Source: Amphiura filiformis (lineage: Eukaryota; Echinodermata; Ophiuroidea; Amphilepidida; Amphiuridae). From it: a DNA stretch of 64,000 bases. Position numbers and translations under genes: made by a program. Shown piece after piece: positions 1 through 11,218 of this stretch. The stretch lies in contig NC_092646.1 in NCBI RefSeq assembly GCF_039555335.1, forward strand, positions 29,899,680 to 29,963,679. The letters run 5' to 3'. Below the pieces are notes generated by a model, which was not told the DNA's origin, did no database searches, and saw nothing but the letters and a program-made list of their open reading frames with translations. How positions within the stretch are numbered: the stretch's first letter is position 1; every line of letters starts with the position of its first letter.

Positions 1-978
1 TGGATCGTTTTCATGGCATTTCTCAATTATTACATAAACACTGTACCTTTGTCTTTCAAACAACACATTTAAAAATTATATCACACATATGATTACGTAA
101 CAGCATTAGCATAAAATCAATGGTCTAGAGTCACCTGGCGAAATTGAGTCGTTTTTGTTAAGGGAATTAAGAGGCCGAAATGAGGTATTGTTGTATTTTC
201 TATATTTTCTCGGGAATTAAAGAATGGAGAATGCTGCCTTTTGGAACAGTAATAGAACACAAAGTACCAGTTCCTGAAACCATGTTTGTTGGGCTGTAAA
301 GGTTTTAGTTTATTTAAAATGCGTGGTCAAATATGTCTTATTTTAAAAAAAAACAAGGCTTTTCTTTCTTTAAAAATCTTGATATTGCCAAAATAGCAAA
401 CGTGGAAATTTAATTTTTTTGCCAGTTCTGTTGACTAATCTCCAAACATTTAAACGGGAGTCTCCTAGAAAATATTTGAATCCGTGATTAAAATATAACT
501 GTTATTCTAGCATTGTTATATTTAGACAAAAAGTAGTGGTATAAAGAGAGAGTAATTGATGTAATAATTGATGTAATTTGTAATAACTGCTTTTTCATAT
601 TCGCCATTTTTGCAGAATAATTTCGCTTCCATTCAAGCCCTAAAGTTGTTGAAGTTTCCAGACGTCCTACTTCTATCAAAGTTTAATGGCAAGTCTCATA
701 TTTTACAAAATGCAAACTGAGGACCTAGTGTTTATTCCTGCCCAAAACTAGCCATATGCATCTTGTACTTTTGCTGTTCTCGGACATTGTAAACACGTGT
801 TTTTTCTGTTATTTAAAAGGCCCGCCTTTTTGCCTGATTTGGCAGTGTCCCTAGACTATTGATTTTATGCTAATGCTGTTACGTAATCATGCGTATGATA
901 TATTTTTTACATGTGTTGTTTGAAAGACAAAGGTACAGTGTTTATGTAATCATTGAGAAATGCCATGAAAACAATCCA
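1..978. mobile_element. Inverted-repeat DNA element (MITE-like), possibly cut by the window edge
   Basis: The first ~133 bases return as a reverse complement at ~848-978; for example GATTACGTAACAGCATTAGC near 91 pairs with the matching stretch near 870-890. The arms are close to identical and enclose ~700 bp of AT-rich DNA with no recognisable protein. The left arm starts at or before base 1, so the true left end and any target-site duplication cannot be read. Long terminal repeats with no coding core indicate a non-autonomous DNA transposon; the superfamily is unassigned. Confidence 0.75.
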
Positions 979-1094
979 CAAATGACGTCACAAGTCAACT
1001 CTTAAAACATACTGACTGCCCCTCGTATATGTATTATATCCACCGATACCGCAGCTAAAAGCTTATATAATTATTGCACAGCTCCTTGCTGTAT

Positions 1095-1660
1095 ACAGGG
1101 TGCCCCCCCCCAAAAAAAACCACAGAACCCTCATTGTGCCCTCCTTTATGCCTATTTATGAAAAGGTGATCAAATATAATTTGGTATTTAAAGATCCCTT
1201 TAATCGTTAGCTTTAATAAACCAAAACAATTATTTCAATCGTCTCACAACTTTTGAAGATATGCCCTTTTAAAGAAATTACCCGTTTTTCACTCTGTCCA
1301 CGTGATGAGCCATGCTGTGGAATGGCCTGCAAGATCACCAGACCTCACACCGAGGACCGAGGACCACCATCTAACCTCCAAGATCTTCGCAACCATAAGG
1401 CCTACTGCTGCATTCGCAAGTATCTGGCGCACAAGGATAGCCATTTTCAATCTTTGAAGTAGTCAAACCTCCTCAGTGGACAGAGTAAAAATCGGGTACA
1501 TTTCTTTAAAAGAGCATATCTTCAAAAGTTTTAAGCCGTTTGGAATATTTTTTTCGGTTTATTAAAGCTAATGATTAAAGGTTTCTTTAAATACCAAAAT
1601 ATTTTTGATCGGCATTTCTAAAATTGGAGAAAAAGAGGGCGCAATTAGGGGACACCCTGT
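1095..1660. mobile_element. Decayed Tc/mariner-like element with ACAGGGTG ends
   Basis: The ends read ACAGGGTG... and ...ACACCCTGT, and ~160 bp inside each end pair as inverted repeats (1140-1275 against 1500-1640). The core keeps a plus-strand remnant beginning at 1317 that reads VEWPARSPDLTP, a typical block just upstream of the last catalytic acid in Tc/mariner-type DDE transposases. The rest of the transposase is missing or frameshifted. The remnant is open only from 1317 to the stop near 1460. Confidence 0.65.
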
Positions 1661-1734
1661 TTGTGCAAGATTGTAACTATTACATTTTATGGGTTTATGA
1701 GGCTTGGGTAAACTGACATAAATTGAGAAAGAGG

Positions 1735-1812
1735 ACTTTAATAGCGGCAATTGAACCCCAGGCCTCACAATTACCGGCGGTATATGATAGTTTCACAACT
1801 GAGCCACCTGAG
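1735..1812 (-). repeat. tRNA-like sequence (SINE head), minus strand
   Basis: Read on the minus strand, this ~75-nt block has a pol III A-box-like GTGGCTCAGTTG (1795-1806) and a B-box-like GGGGTTCAA (1751-1759) at tRNA-like spacing. The intervening arms do not fold into a clean cloverleaf by eye, so a SINE head or tRNA pseudogene is likelier than a working tRNA. It abuts the preceding inverted-repeat element. Confidence 0.5.
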
Positions 1813-3494
1813 TTTACACCTGGTACTCGGGTAACTGATCTCAACCAGTCATGGTGCCTACTCTCACTGTTTCTGAGCTGCGAATTATACCTGATATATT
1901 ATTTAATTAAACAATATTTTTGTTTAATTAAATAATATATAATTAGATATTACTAAATTAAATTTTATGACTGTTATTATTACGTGAAATCAATTTTGTT
2001 TAAAGTTTTAAATTGTTCATGGTGATTTTGCATAAAAATTCACGTTGGAGATTATGAAATTTAAAAGTTGCAGTTATTCATGTATTTGTATTGGTTTGAA
2101 TTCAGCGCAAAGACAATTGCGGGTTTTACACGCCACAGTGCTTGCGTAATAACCATCGATCGCTGTAAAATGGAACTTTCAAATTTAGGTGTGTTTGTGT
2201 TAGTCCTTTGCCTAACACGTTAAGGTTAGCAACCATTTTAAATTGTTGCGATTTGTAGTATCAGAATATCTTTCGCATGTTAGTGTGCTTTGGCAAACAT
2301 TGCATTGCTCAATTCATTGCGAACGTGCCGGGCGAACGCGTTGAAGGATTCAAATATAACAGATATACTTTTGTAGGTCCTGTGGTTCTTGAGTTATGTT
2401 GTAAAAGGGACTGAAACAACATCACTTTTGTAAAACGTACATAACTCATTAACAACAATAAATCAAGCAAGTTTTCAAAGTACATGTACATGATTTGTAG
2501 AATTAACTTTTGCAAAACATCAAAGTGTTAATTTTCAATTCAATTTTCGATTTGTTTGGGTTCCTTCGACCAACAATACCTAGTCTACCCTTAAGTACAC
2601 GTTTAGCCCCGTCATAATTTTTTCGCACTTGCCGCATTGACACAACAAGCAGCATGACGTATCAGCCAAGGGCTTGATTGTGTCGATTTGTTTGCAATGC
2701 CATGCGTCGCGCCGCAGTATTGAACCTTGTCTCGGTCCGCTGCACATCGATTTTCTCATCTAGCCGGTGTGCTCCTATCTAGTCCCAGGGAGGGCGCACT
2801 TTAAAATTGTGGTCTTTACACTTCAGTGGTTTAAAACAAAACACAGCAAGTTTTGAGGTCATCATAATGTTCAGTGTCGATAATAATGTGTCCTATGCAT
2901 GAGAAAATCGTGCTTGAAATTATCTATATGTTCCATTGAAAACTGTGTTATAGAGAATTAGTGGTACTGAACCGTAAGGGTATATCACAGTTAGAGCATA
3001 TCATAATCTATCATACAGCGTGCGTTTTGAAAATCACTAGTAATTAAACGCTGGTAGCGTTCTCACAATCGCTACCAGACGTGGTTTGCGACGTAGCGAC
3101 AAATTTGCCAACAAAGTTCAAGCCAAGGTTGTGACTTGATGCAGCTAGGGCATGCTAGCGATACGCGACGGAAGTTCAACAGTCAGTAAAGTAGTTCAAC
3201 ATGATCTTAATTTAACGCCCACGCTTTTCGAACCGATTGAAATAAGCTAAACTAGTGTCTCAAAGGGAGACCAAGGGGAAATTCCCGCCTGTATCCCACA
3301 TAGATTCACCGTCATACACCTCAATAGAAGTATTCAAGTAGAAAGCATTGAATATGACCTCAATTTAATAAATTGTTTTACACAAAATGTTGGAATAAAT
3401 GTAAAACATTTTGTAGTCAGTCGTATCCTGTTAGATATGCCTTTATATTTGTAGCCTTAAATGTTATTATTCTCATTTCGTTATGGACGCATTA
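1813..3494. other. Non-coding stretch, no gene recognised
   Basis: This is AT-rich DNA with stops in all frames. The only structure seen is a short hairpin at about 3052-3084 (TGGTAGCG / CGCTACCA). No conserved protein, RNA gene or terminal repeat was recognised. Confidence 0.6.
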
Positions 3495-3960
3495 TGAAGG
3501 CATCTTACGTCTACATCTACTTCAATATCATCAACATCTTTCAGCTCATTCATCTCCAACTATTCTCTAATAGTCCGGTGGCAGAGCAAGGTTAGATGGT
3601 TTTGCCAGTTAAAGTAGTTTTCTTTGCTGATTATTACTCTTTCAGTGGTACAAAATAAGATTTTGGGGGATGTAAAATGGCAACCCTTGGGCAATTAGAA
3701 ATATTCAAGATGGCCGCTATGGATACTAAAATTAAGCTCGGTTATTCACTATCGGTACCATAATAAATGATAACTTAAAGTATTTTGTGTAAATTATTTT
3801 CCTTTTGGATGCTTTAAATATAAACTATATACAGTTTTAAACATGACAATCTCGCAATTCAAAATGGCCGCTGTTAAACGTCATAAGCAAAAACCATTAG
3901 TTTCAAGGTAAAGTTCTTTTGCCAGATTTTGTTTCTTACAATAATTAAATGTACACCCTA
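3495..3960. repeat. Scrambled, partly inverted copy of the 6.0-7.5 kb repeat family
   Basis: Bases 3505-3560 carry the 60-bp unit found at 7143-7505 in the same orientation. Bases ~3585-3760 match the reverse complement of ~6960-7140, including GATGGTTTTGCCAGTTAAAG and AAGATGGCCGC. The order and orientation differ from the other locus, so this copy has been rearranged. Confidence 0.65.
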
Positions 3961-5300
3961 GAATTAAGCAGATCCAGTTTGACATTTTACTTCCTTACAA
4001 TCGCATAAAAATTCCAAGATGGCCACCACCGAAATGAAAGGTAGAAATATAACACTTTTTGGAAGACTTTTTGCAGGGAGTGTATTGAGTGACAGCTCGG
4101 GGTTAACAGCTTTCCGTTTGGTGATATTTGAACTGATATCTGTATCTGCCCAACTTGTACCAATCCTTCCTGAGCTGAGCGCCTTCAATTCCTTGACGAC
4201 TAATATCAACAGCGCCTGCAACTGTAGCCGAAATTCTTGGAAGTGTAGGACCGATCATTATAGCAACATGAAAAGAGGTAGTCGAACAGATGGTTTATAA
4301 TCATCTTTGAATCTCTGAGTAAGACACCCAATGCCACTTGAAGATTCATTGCTTGCTTTTGCACAGGACTTTGTTGTAAAGCTGACAAGGACTTCTTCAA
4401 CTTCGGCGAGGAAATTGTAGCATGTCAGATACTGATTATGCAGCCAAATCCTCGTCGATAGGAATATTGTAGTGTGACTTTACAATGCGAATGTCTTTGC
4501 ACTCTCGTACTATCTGTTTGGCTACTCTTTGGATGCTACTGCCTATAACAGTTTCATTATAACTTCACATTTCACGTGCGTTAAAGTTACAACGGAATAC
4601 GATAATACTAGAATAACTTTTGTGATAAAAGAACTTGAAGCTCTTCGGCAAAGTTTGTTTGGAGTTTTTCATTGAGTCACCTACGATCAGCACGAGTTAA
4701 TGTGATTTCCAAATGTGTGCAGCATTCCTGATACAATTCAGCAGGTTTCCAAATGCGGCTCTTATCACCAGATAGACATCTACAGCATATTTAGGAATTC
4801 ATCAGTTGCATCTTCTTCAGATGCTGCAACATCACAGCGTGTATTGCTTTTGTCACTAAAAACAGTAAAATAATAAAGTTTCTTTGCTGGTTTTATTTCC
4901 TCTTTATCCTGGAACACTCACTGAATTGAAACACAATCATCTGTTCTTCCTTCAGGCACAGGATCTCTGTGATGCATAATTCCCTCACAGAGAAGATCAC
5001 TCACAGAGATTTCTAAACTTTCTCTGATTTCATTTGCCTAGCTTTCACCACGATCGCGCATTTTGCTATCAGATACTCAAATTTTGGCATAACGTTCATG
5101 TGTAGATATGTACATAATGCAAGCTTCCATCTGTCTGGATGCTTTGAATCTTTTGGAGTTTACACACTTCCCCACATTAGTATTCCTGGATGTCAAAGTG
5201 GGGGAAGATCAACGTAGTCGTTTGGCGGACTGGGTAGAGCTATCTTCTTCATAATTGCCAATATTAGTTTTGCGTGATCATTTTTCAGGCTGACATAAGC
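3961..5300 (-). other. Decayed coding-like region, unidentified
   Basis: Several short minus-strand open segments follow one another (about 4400-4206, 4221-3964 and broken pieces towards 5260) and look like one protein interrupted by frameshifts and stops. I recognise no domain. The composition is slightly less AT-rich than the surroundings. A transposon-derived protein relic is the simplest reading, but this is inference. Confidence 0.25.
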
Positions 5301-6026
5301 TGACATACAAATCATACTCATAATCTTGCTTGCATTGATGATTGTTTGTTCAGAGAGCAACGATGAGCATTACATTCGTTCCCGTATCGGTAATGAGAAG
5401 ATAAATTGAAACAAATACATACTGTTTCAATTTTTTTTAAATGACTGAAAAAAATATGCTGTCTTTTTTCTGCGCACGTTGGAATGTTTTCTCGCTGTAT
5501 AATATAGGCCAGTTTGTCATTTTCAAAACTCAACCTTAGTCCATACAAATGTGGGCTATTACTCAAATTACTCGCTTGGAACAGTAATCATTATATCTTC
5601 ACACTCCTTGAAAGTGTATTTTTAAAGAGTGTCATACAATTATAGCTATAATTCTCAGGTATTTGTGTTAAAGAACATATTTCATGATGACAATATATAC
5701 ACATGTAATGATTTTAATTCAATCTAATTGATGTATTCTATTGTTAAAATGGTCTGAAAGACAGGTAAAACTGTATGCAAATGGTTAAGAATAATTCAAT
5801 TAAATAACAAGAAACGTATGAGTATGATATGTTATGCAAACCATTCAATATGTTGAGAAAAGACAGTGACCTATTATGAGCATACATTACACAACTCACG
5901 GGACGCCATCATGCAATTTGGGATCACTGAAGCGTGTCAATTCATAATCTACGTGCATATATTACATATTGAGCCCACACTACCATTATTGCGCACTAAA
6001 TACGCTATAATTATTTGTTTTGTTAC
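5301..6026. other. Non-coding stretch, nothing recognised
   Basis: AT-rich sequence without a convincing reading frame, terminal repeat or RNA gene. It leads directly into the 189-bp tandem array. Confidence 0.55.
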
Positions 6027-7130
6027 CAAAAAAAAATCATTTGAATGCTATTTAAGAGTTTCGTGTCGGCCATTTTGAATATCTCGGATTGCCCAAGGGT
6101 GACAATTTTACACCCCCTAGAATCTTATTCTACACCACTCAAAGATCATTTATCAGCAAAAAACTAACTTTAACTGCCCAAAACACTATAATTATTTGGT
6201 ATGATACCATTTGTCAATAAAACACCATTTGAATGCTATTTCAGAGTTACTAATCGGCCATTTTGAATATCTCGGATTGCCCAAGGGTGACAATTTTACA
6301 CCCCCTAGAATCTTATTCTACACCACTCAAAGATCATTTATCAGCAAAAGAACTAACTTTAACTGCCCAAAACACTATAATTATTTGGTATGATACCATT
6401 TGTCACTAAAACACCATTTGAATGCTATTTCAGAGTTACGAATCGGCCATTTTGAATATCTCGGATTGCCCAAGGGTGACAATTTTACTTCCCCTAGAAT
6501 CTTATTTTACACCACTCAAAGATCATTTATCAGCAAAAAAACTAACTTTAACTGCCCAAAACACTATAATTATTTGGTATGATACCATTTGTCACTAAAA
6601 CACCATTTGAATGCTATTTCAGAGTTACGAATCGGCCATTTTGAATATCTCGGATTGCCCAAGGGTGACAATTTTACTTCCCCTAGAATCTTATTTTACA
6701 CCACTCAAAGATCATTTATCAGCAAAAAAACTAACTTTAACTGCCCAAAACACTATAATTATTTGGTATGATACCATTTGTCACTAAAACACCACTTGAA
6801 TGCTATTTCAGAGTTACAAATCGGCCATTTTGAATATCCGGATTTGCCTAAGGGTGACAATTTTACACCCCCTAGAATCTTATTCTACACCACTCAAAGA
6901 TCATTTATCAGCAAAAAAATAAACTTTAACTGCCCAGAACAGTATTTGGTATGATACCTTTTGTCACTAAAACACCATTTGAATGTTATTTCAGAGATAC
7001 GTGGCGGCCATCTTGGATATCTCGGATTGCCCAAGGGTGACGATTTTACATCCCACGGAATCTTTTTCTACACCACTCAAAGATCAATAACCAGCAAAAA
7101 AACAAACTTTAACTGGCAAAACCATCTAAC
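6027..7130 (+). repeat. 189-bp tandem repeat array, about six copies
   Basis: A unit of 189 bp (one copy is shortened to ~183 bp) repeats from ~6034. Landmarks are CGGCCATTTTGAATATC, GATTGCCCAAGGGTGAC and TATTTGGTATGATACC. Copies starting near 6211, 6400 and 6589 are almost identical; the first and the last two are more diverged, as expected for unequal exchange acting on the array middle. Because 189 is a multiple of three, each middle copy carries the same 60-codon open frame; I regard this as periodicity rather than coding. Confidence 0.9.
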
Positions 7131-7142
7131 CCCCAAAATATG

Positions 7143-7579
7143 GTGTTTGCAGCCGGACTATAAGCATCGACTTCAATGCCATCAACATCCTCTAGCTCAT
7201 TATCCTCACCAAACCATTCCCCTTCATCTACTTCAATACCATCAACATCTTCCAGCCTATTGTCATCAGCGAACTAATATACCATAACCATCTTGTAGCG
7301 CATTGTCTCCACCAAATCATTCCCTCTGCTTCTACTTCTATTTCAATACAATTAACATCTTCCAGCTCATTGTCATCATCGAACATTCCTTTCCATCTAC
7401 TTCAATACCACTACCGTCTTTCAGGTCATTATCATCAAACCATTTCCCTGCATCTATTTTCAATACCATCATCATCTTCCCGCTCATTTGGGTCATCACT
7501 GAACTAATATAGACGAATCCAATTTCACGCATTCCTACACCTCAATGGCAGCCATTAGCTGGGTCTCCGTCGGCTCCAT
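7143..7579 (-). pseudogene. Decayed reading frame with an acidic 20-residue repeat
   Basis: On the minus strand a 60-bp unit repeats about six times. In its best-kept copies it encodes NELEDVDGIEVDEGEWFGED, a 20-residue acidic repeat. A possible start at 7579 reads MEPTETQLMAAIEV before a stop. Frameshifts and stops separate the copies, so no protein is made as it stands. A related unit occurs at 3505-3560. The origin may be a transposon or repeat protein; no family was recognised. Confidence 0.4.
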
Positions 7580-7840
7580 CTCACCTAAAATATGAAATGA
7601 TGCGGCATTGGAGTATAAACTGCATTCTATCACCCGTGTTACACGTAGACAAAAGAATGATGACAGTTTACAACACAAAATAATCTAACATCGATTTTTA
7701 AGCGACTTTAATCCACCCAATTGGGCACTCACAACACCAGTTTGGTGTTGCGGGGACCCAAATATGGCCGACCAAATCCTGACCATGACTTGGCTCGTTG
7801 GATTCGTCTATTAGTCCAAGACATGCAGCGAGTGCAGGAA
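7580..7840. repeat. Dispersed repeat shared with 36455-36505
   Basis: Bases ~7760-7800 (landmark ACTTGGCTCG...GGATTCGTCTATT) match 36455-36510 closely in the same orientation. The rest of this interval has no recognisable gene. Confidence 0.5.
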
Positions 7841-7941
7841 AACCGTGAGTTCAAGTCTGTTTGGATTCTGAAAACTATCGGATTCTGTGCTTTTTAGAAG
7901 CACTGATGCTCATCGTTTTTGCGGTGATCATTGGCATTTTG
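7841..7941 (+). pseudogene. Degenerate copy of the putative transmembrane exon at 9007-9093
   Basis: The stretch ending at ~7941 reads EALMLIVFAVIIGIL and is followed at once by a GTAAGTGATAA donor, closely matching EVLVLVAFAVTIGIV and its donor about 1.15 kb downstream. Upstream the frame is closed by stops and appears shifted by one base relative to the better copy. This suggests a tandem exon or segment duplication with loss of this copy. Confidence 0.45.
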
Positions 7942-8078
7942 GTAAGTGATAACAACAACAAAATTATTGGATTTATAGTTCTACCCCATAATCCCATTTA
8001 CGTATAAGGATACCTTATAAATACCGTACACAACTATAAACACGCTCGATGTCCTCATTAAGTCACCTGCCGGAGAGG

Positions 8079-8463
8079 CAGAGGATGATTTAAGGAAGCC
8101 TCATCATGCACTGCAAACGTGTTATCACTAGAATTTCAACTGCCACTTTACTTTTCAAATCCCATTGGATTCTGTGCAAAAGATGTTGTTTAAGAATTGT
8201 GCGTGTGTCATTATTACTTGGTCGATTTCAGAACAAAAGTGATGTATGCATAAAGGATAATTCACACCTTCTGTATGTAACATAAAATGGGAAATCGACT
8301 AGCATTTTGAATGCGTTTTTATAGTAAATATATCAGTCCAAATTCAAATTTAACCATGCCCGTCAATGCAATATGCGAGCAGTGGTATCATGTTCACTCA
8401 CACAGCTGTGCTTACCGCAAGTCAACACAGTGGCGTGGTGGGAAGTGCTTAAATCATCCTCTG
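8079..8463. mobile_element. hAT-like non-autonomous element with flanking target duplication
   Basis: The ends are inverted copies of CAGAGGATGATTTAAG, with weaker pairing for another ~20 bp. The identical 9 bp CCGGAGAGG lies directly outside both ends (8070-8078 and 8464-8472). CAG-type termini plus an 8-9-bp target duplication fit hAT; a Mutator-type 9-bp duplication is the alternative. The 385-bp body has no transposase. Confidence 0.75.
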
Positions 8464-8844
8464 CCGGAGAGGCTACACTAGAATTTCTTCAAAGAATTCT
8501 GGAGTACAATACATTCACCTGCTACGCCTGGACCATGCTGCGGTATTCCTAACAGGTGGTATTGTTCCCCATGCACTTCTGGAGGCAGTTACGACTTCTC
8601 GTGCAAGGTTCCTATTTAGTAAAGTGTATCAAGATTACATGTCATGTGATTTAGCCCAATTTCACTGGTGCATCATGGAAAGGCATAATTTTCTACTGTG
8701 ACCGTGAGTTTAATTTTTGACATTCTTTTGGTATCGGTTGTGGCAACTTTATTCCGGTCGGGAATTTCCCTTTAACCGTGAATAACCATGCTAGATATAA
8801 ATCTCTATTCTTCGTGTTCAGGCGACGGTAAATTGGAAGTTCTT

Positions 8845-8903
8845 TACGGTCGGTTGAATAGCGCATATCAGTCATATCGGTTGAATAGCGCATATCAGTC
8901 ATA
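8845..8903 (+). repeat. Two-copy 27-bp tandem repeat
   Basis: The unit GGTTGAATAGCGCATATCAG plus seven more bases occurs twice head to tail, directly before the putative transmembrane exon. Confidence 0.8.
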
Positions 8904-9006
8904 TCCATAAAAATTTGTGAAACGATCGTTTGCATTGAGATTCCTGGTGAAGGCGAACACAAAGGCTGATCCTCTGTACACAAAAAGTTTAGGGCAACCT
9001 CCAAAT

Positions 9007-9093
9007 ATGACGGGATGTGAAAAAACTCTCGGAGTGTGTGCTGTTGTAGAAGTGCTGGTTCTCGTCGCTTTTGCGGTGACCATAGGCATTGTG
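9007..9093 (+). CDS. Putative first exon: short head plus transmembrane anchor, with splice donor
   Basis: An ATG at 9007 in a fair context (A at -3) opens 29 codons: a short head MTGCEKTLG followed by a hydrophobic run CAVVEVLVLVAFAVTIGIV that would make a signal anchor. It ends exactly at a consensus donor GTAAGT (9094) in phase 0. The frame is open from 8911, so the true start could lie further upstream or in another exon. The next plus-strand exon with a matching phase-0 acceptor is 16294, and type II anchored proteins with a C-terminal C4-like domain are plausible, so I tentatively attach it to that gene. The ~7.2-kb intron this implies contains the large fold-back element. The assignment is inference. 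Confidence 0.4.
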
Positions 9094-9369
9094 GTAAGTG
9101 ATAATACTAAAAACATAACATAAATCATAGGCTCCCTACGCTGTGAGTTAACCCAGGGCCAGGGCAGCGGAAAATAATTTCCTTTCTGGGAACGTGAATA
9201 GTCGGGCTCTCATTCACGCGCGGATGGGAAATAGTGTTCACTTTATGTTTGATACGGTTTCTAGACTGAAATTTTGCGTAGAACACGCTCCCGTAGTCCA
9301 CTTTAATTAAAAATGTGCCCAAAGTGCTTTTTCCTGGGGGTGCCCCTACAATGGGGGTCAAAATTACTA

Positions 9370-10180
9370 AAAATGTATTCTAAGGCCAATGGTGGTAATG
9401 TTGGTGTCTAAATATATGTTTATGGACATGAGAAAGTCATTTAGACAGTTTACGAAATCCAAAACGGCTTCCTTATGTTCCAAAATTCAAAATGGCGGCC
9501 AAAATGGTGAATTTTAACCAAACTTATTTGAACGGCTATTTCAGGCCGATGGTGGTGATTTGAGTGTCTATGAATATGTCTGTGGACATGAAAAAGTTAT
9601 TTACATAGTTTATCAAAATCCAAAATGGCTGCCTTATACAAAAATATTCAAAATGGCCGCCAAAATGCCGAAAATTATTTGCACGGCGCTCTCGGCTCGA
9701 TGGTCGTGATTTGGGTGTAGGTATATGTTTGCGGACATGAAACAGTCATTTATATTGTTTATAAAAATCCAAAATGGCTGCCCTATGCCCAAAAATTCAA
9801 AATGGCGGTCAAAATGTAGAATATTAGTCTATATCATTTGAACGGCATTCTCAGGCCGATGGTGGTGATTTTGGTGTCCAGTTATATGTTTGTGGACATG
9901 ACAAAGTCATTCAGCTAGTTTACAAAATCCAAAAAAGTTGCTCTATGGTCCAAAATTCAAAATTGCGGCTAAAATAGTGAATTTTAGTAGAATTTACATG
10001 AAAGATATTCTTAGGCCGATGGTAGTGATATTGGTGTCTAGGTATATGTTTCTGACATATAGGCCCCTATAGTGAACATGACCAAGTTATGTAGATGATG
10101 AAATCTTAAATGGCTGCCCTATGCTAAAAAATTCAAGTGGTGGTCAAAATTGCAAATTTTATATTGATTTTACATAATTA
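9370..10180 (+). repeat. ~160-bp tandem repeats in the left fold-back arm
   Basis: About five copies are spaced ~155-165 bp, marked by (G/A)GGCCGATGGTGGTGAT-like boxes near 9385, 9546, 9693, 9856 and 10017, each followed by GTGTCTA..ATATGT and a GGACATGA box. Confidence 0.8.
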
Positions 10181-11218
10181 TCATATAGACACCCCAGCTC
10201 TTGGGGCTTAATTTTTGTTTTAAAAACTAAGGTCGCCGTGTCACATTATAATCACTTGTAATTGGTACATAGATGCCCAAATTATTCAAAATGGCGCCAT
10301 TAACCAAATAATCACATTTGATGTCCATTGATCTAATATGATTTTAAAAGGTGGCCAACTGTTGTATATCCCGTAAAAGGTAAACGATTTATATCTTTAA
10401 ACCAGGGCATATGGAAAGGTTTCTATACAAAACGATTCTCTTATAAACCATCATGCGCACAGTTTCCACCTCGATATACATGAGCACACATTTTCCTCCA
10501 AGAGCTTCCAAGCAGAGAACAAGCAGTGAATGTCTCCACCACAGTCTTTAATTACACTACACGGTTGAGTGCATAGCAATGTGAGAGCTGTGGAGCTTCT
10601 AGTTGAAAAATGGGCCTCTTTGATCAGAATTTGTTTTATATCAAACGAAAGCTAACACTTCCCCCTAAAAACACTTTTAGTCACTAGGTCAACAGATAAC
10701 GCAATTCAATGTTTAGCAAGGCGAATGTAGTAAATCTGTTAAAAACTACCTATACAAGCACATTTTTTTGACCAAAATGTACCGGTAGGTTTTAAAAGTC
10801 AAAACCTCAAGTGTTCCTTACAATATTTGTCAAATTTTATGCCATTAAGTGAAAAAGCACACTTATATTGTCATACACTAGAGTCACTAGAATGATCAAT
10901 GGCCAATTCTCTTTAAATTGCAAATCTTGTGCAAAAAGTTACTATTTTCGCCTGTACGGTTGTAAATTCAATGAACTATGACTTTGCTAAATGAGCGCTT
11001 ACAAATTGATATGTATTTGAAGATCTTGGCGGCCATAATATGAAACATAATAATCATTATAACGCAATTAAGGAAAGTGATTAACCCTAGAACTACGTAG
11101 GGGGTTGTACCACCCCTAAGGTTTTTCATCCGCCATAAAAAAAAAAACACCCGTATTTAACGCCCAAACAACTTAAACTAATCGTCGTACTCTCTTTTAA
11201 GTGATACAATTTTTACCC

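Noticed and set aside
6211-6771. Tandem 60-residue proteins
   Set aside because: The identical frames are explained by a 189-bp tandem repeat; no splice or domain support.
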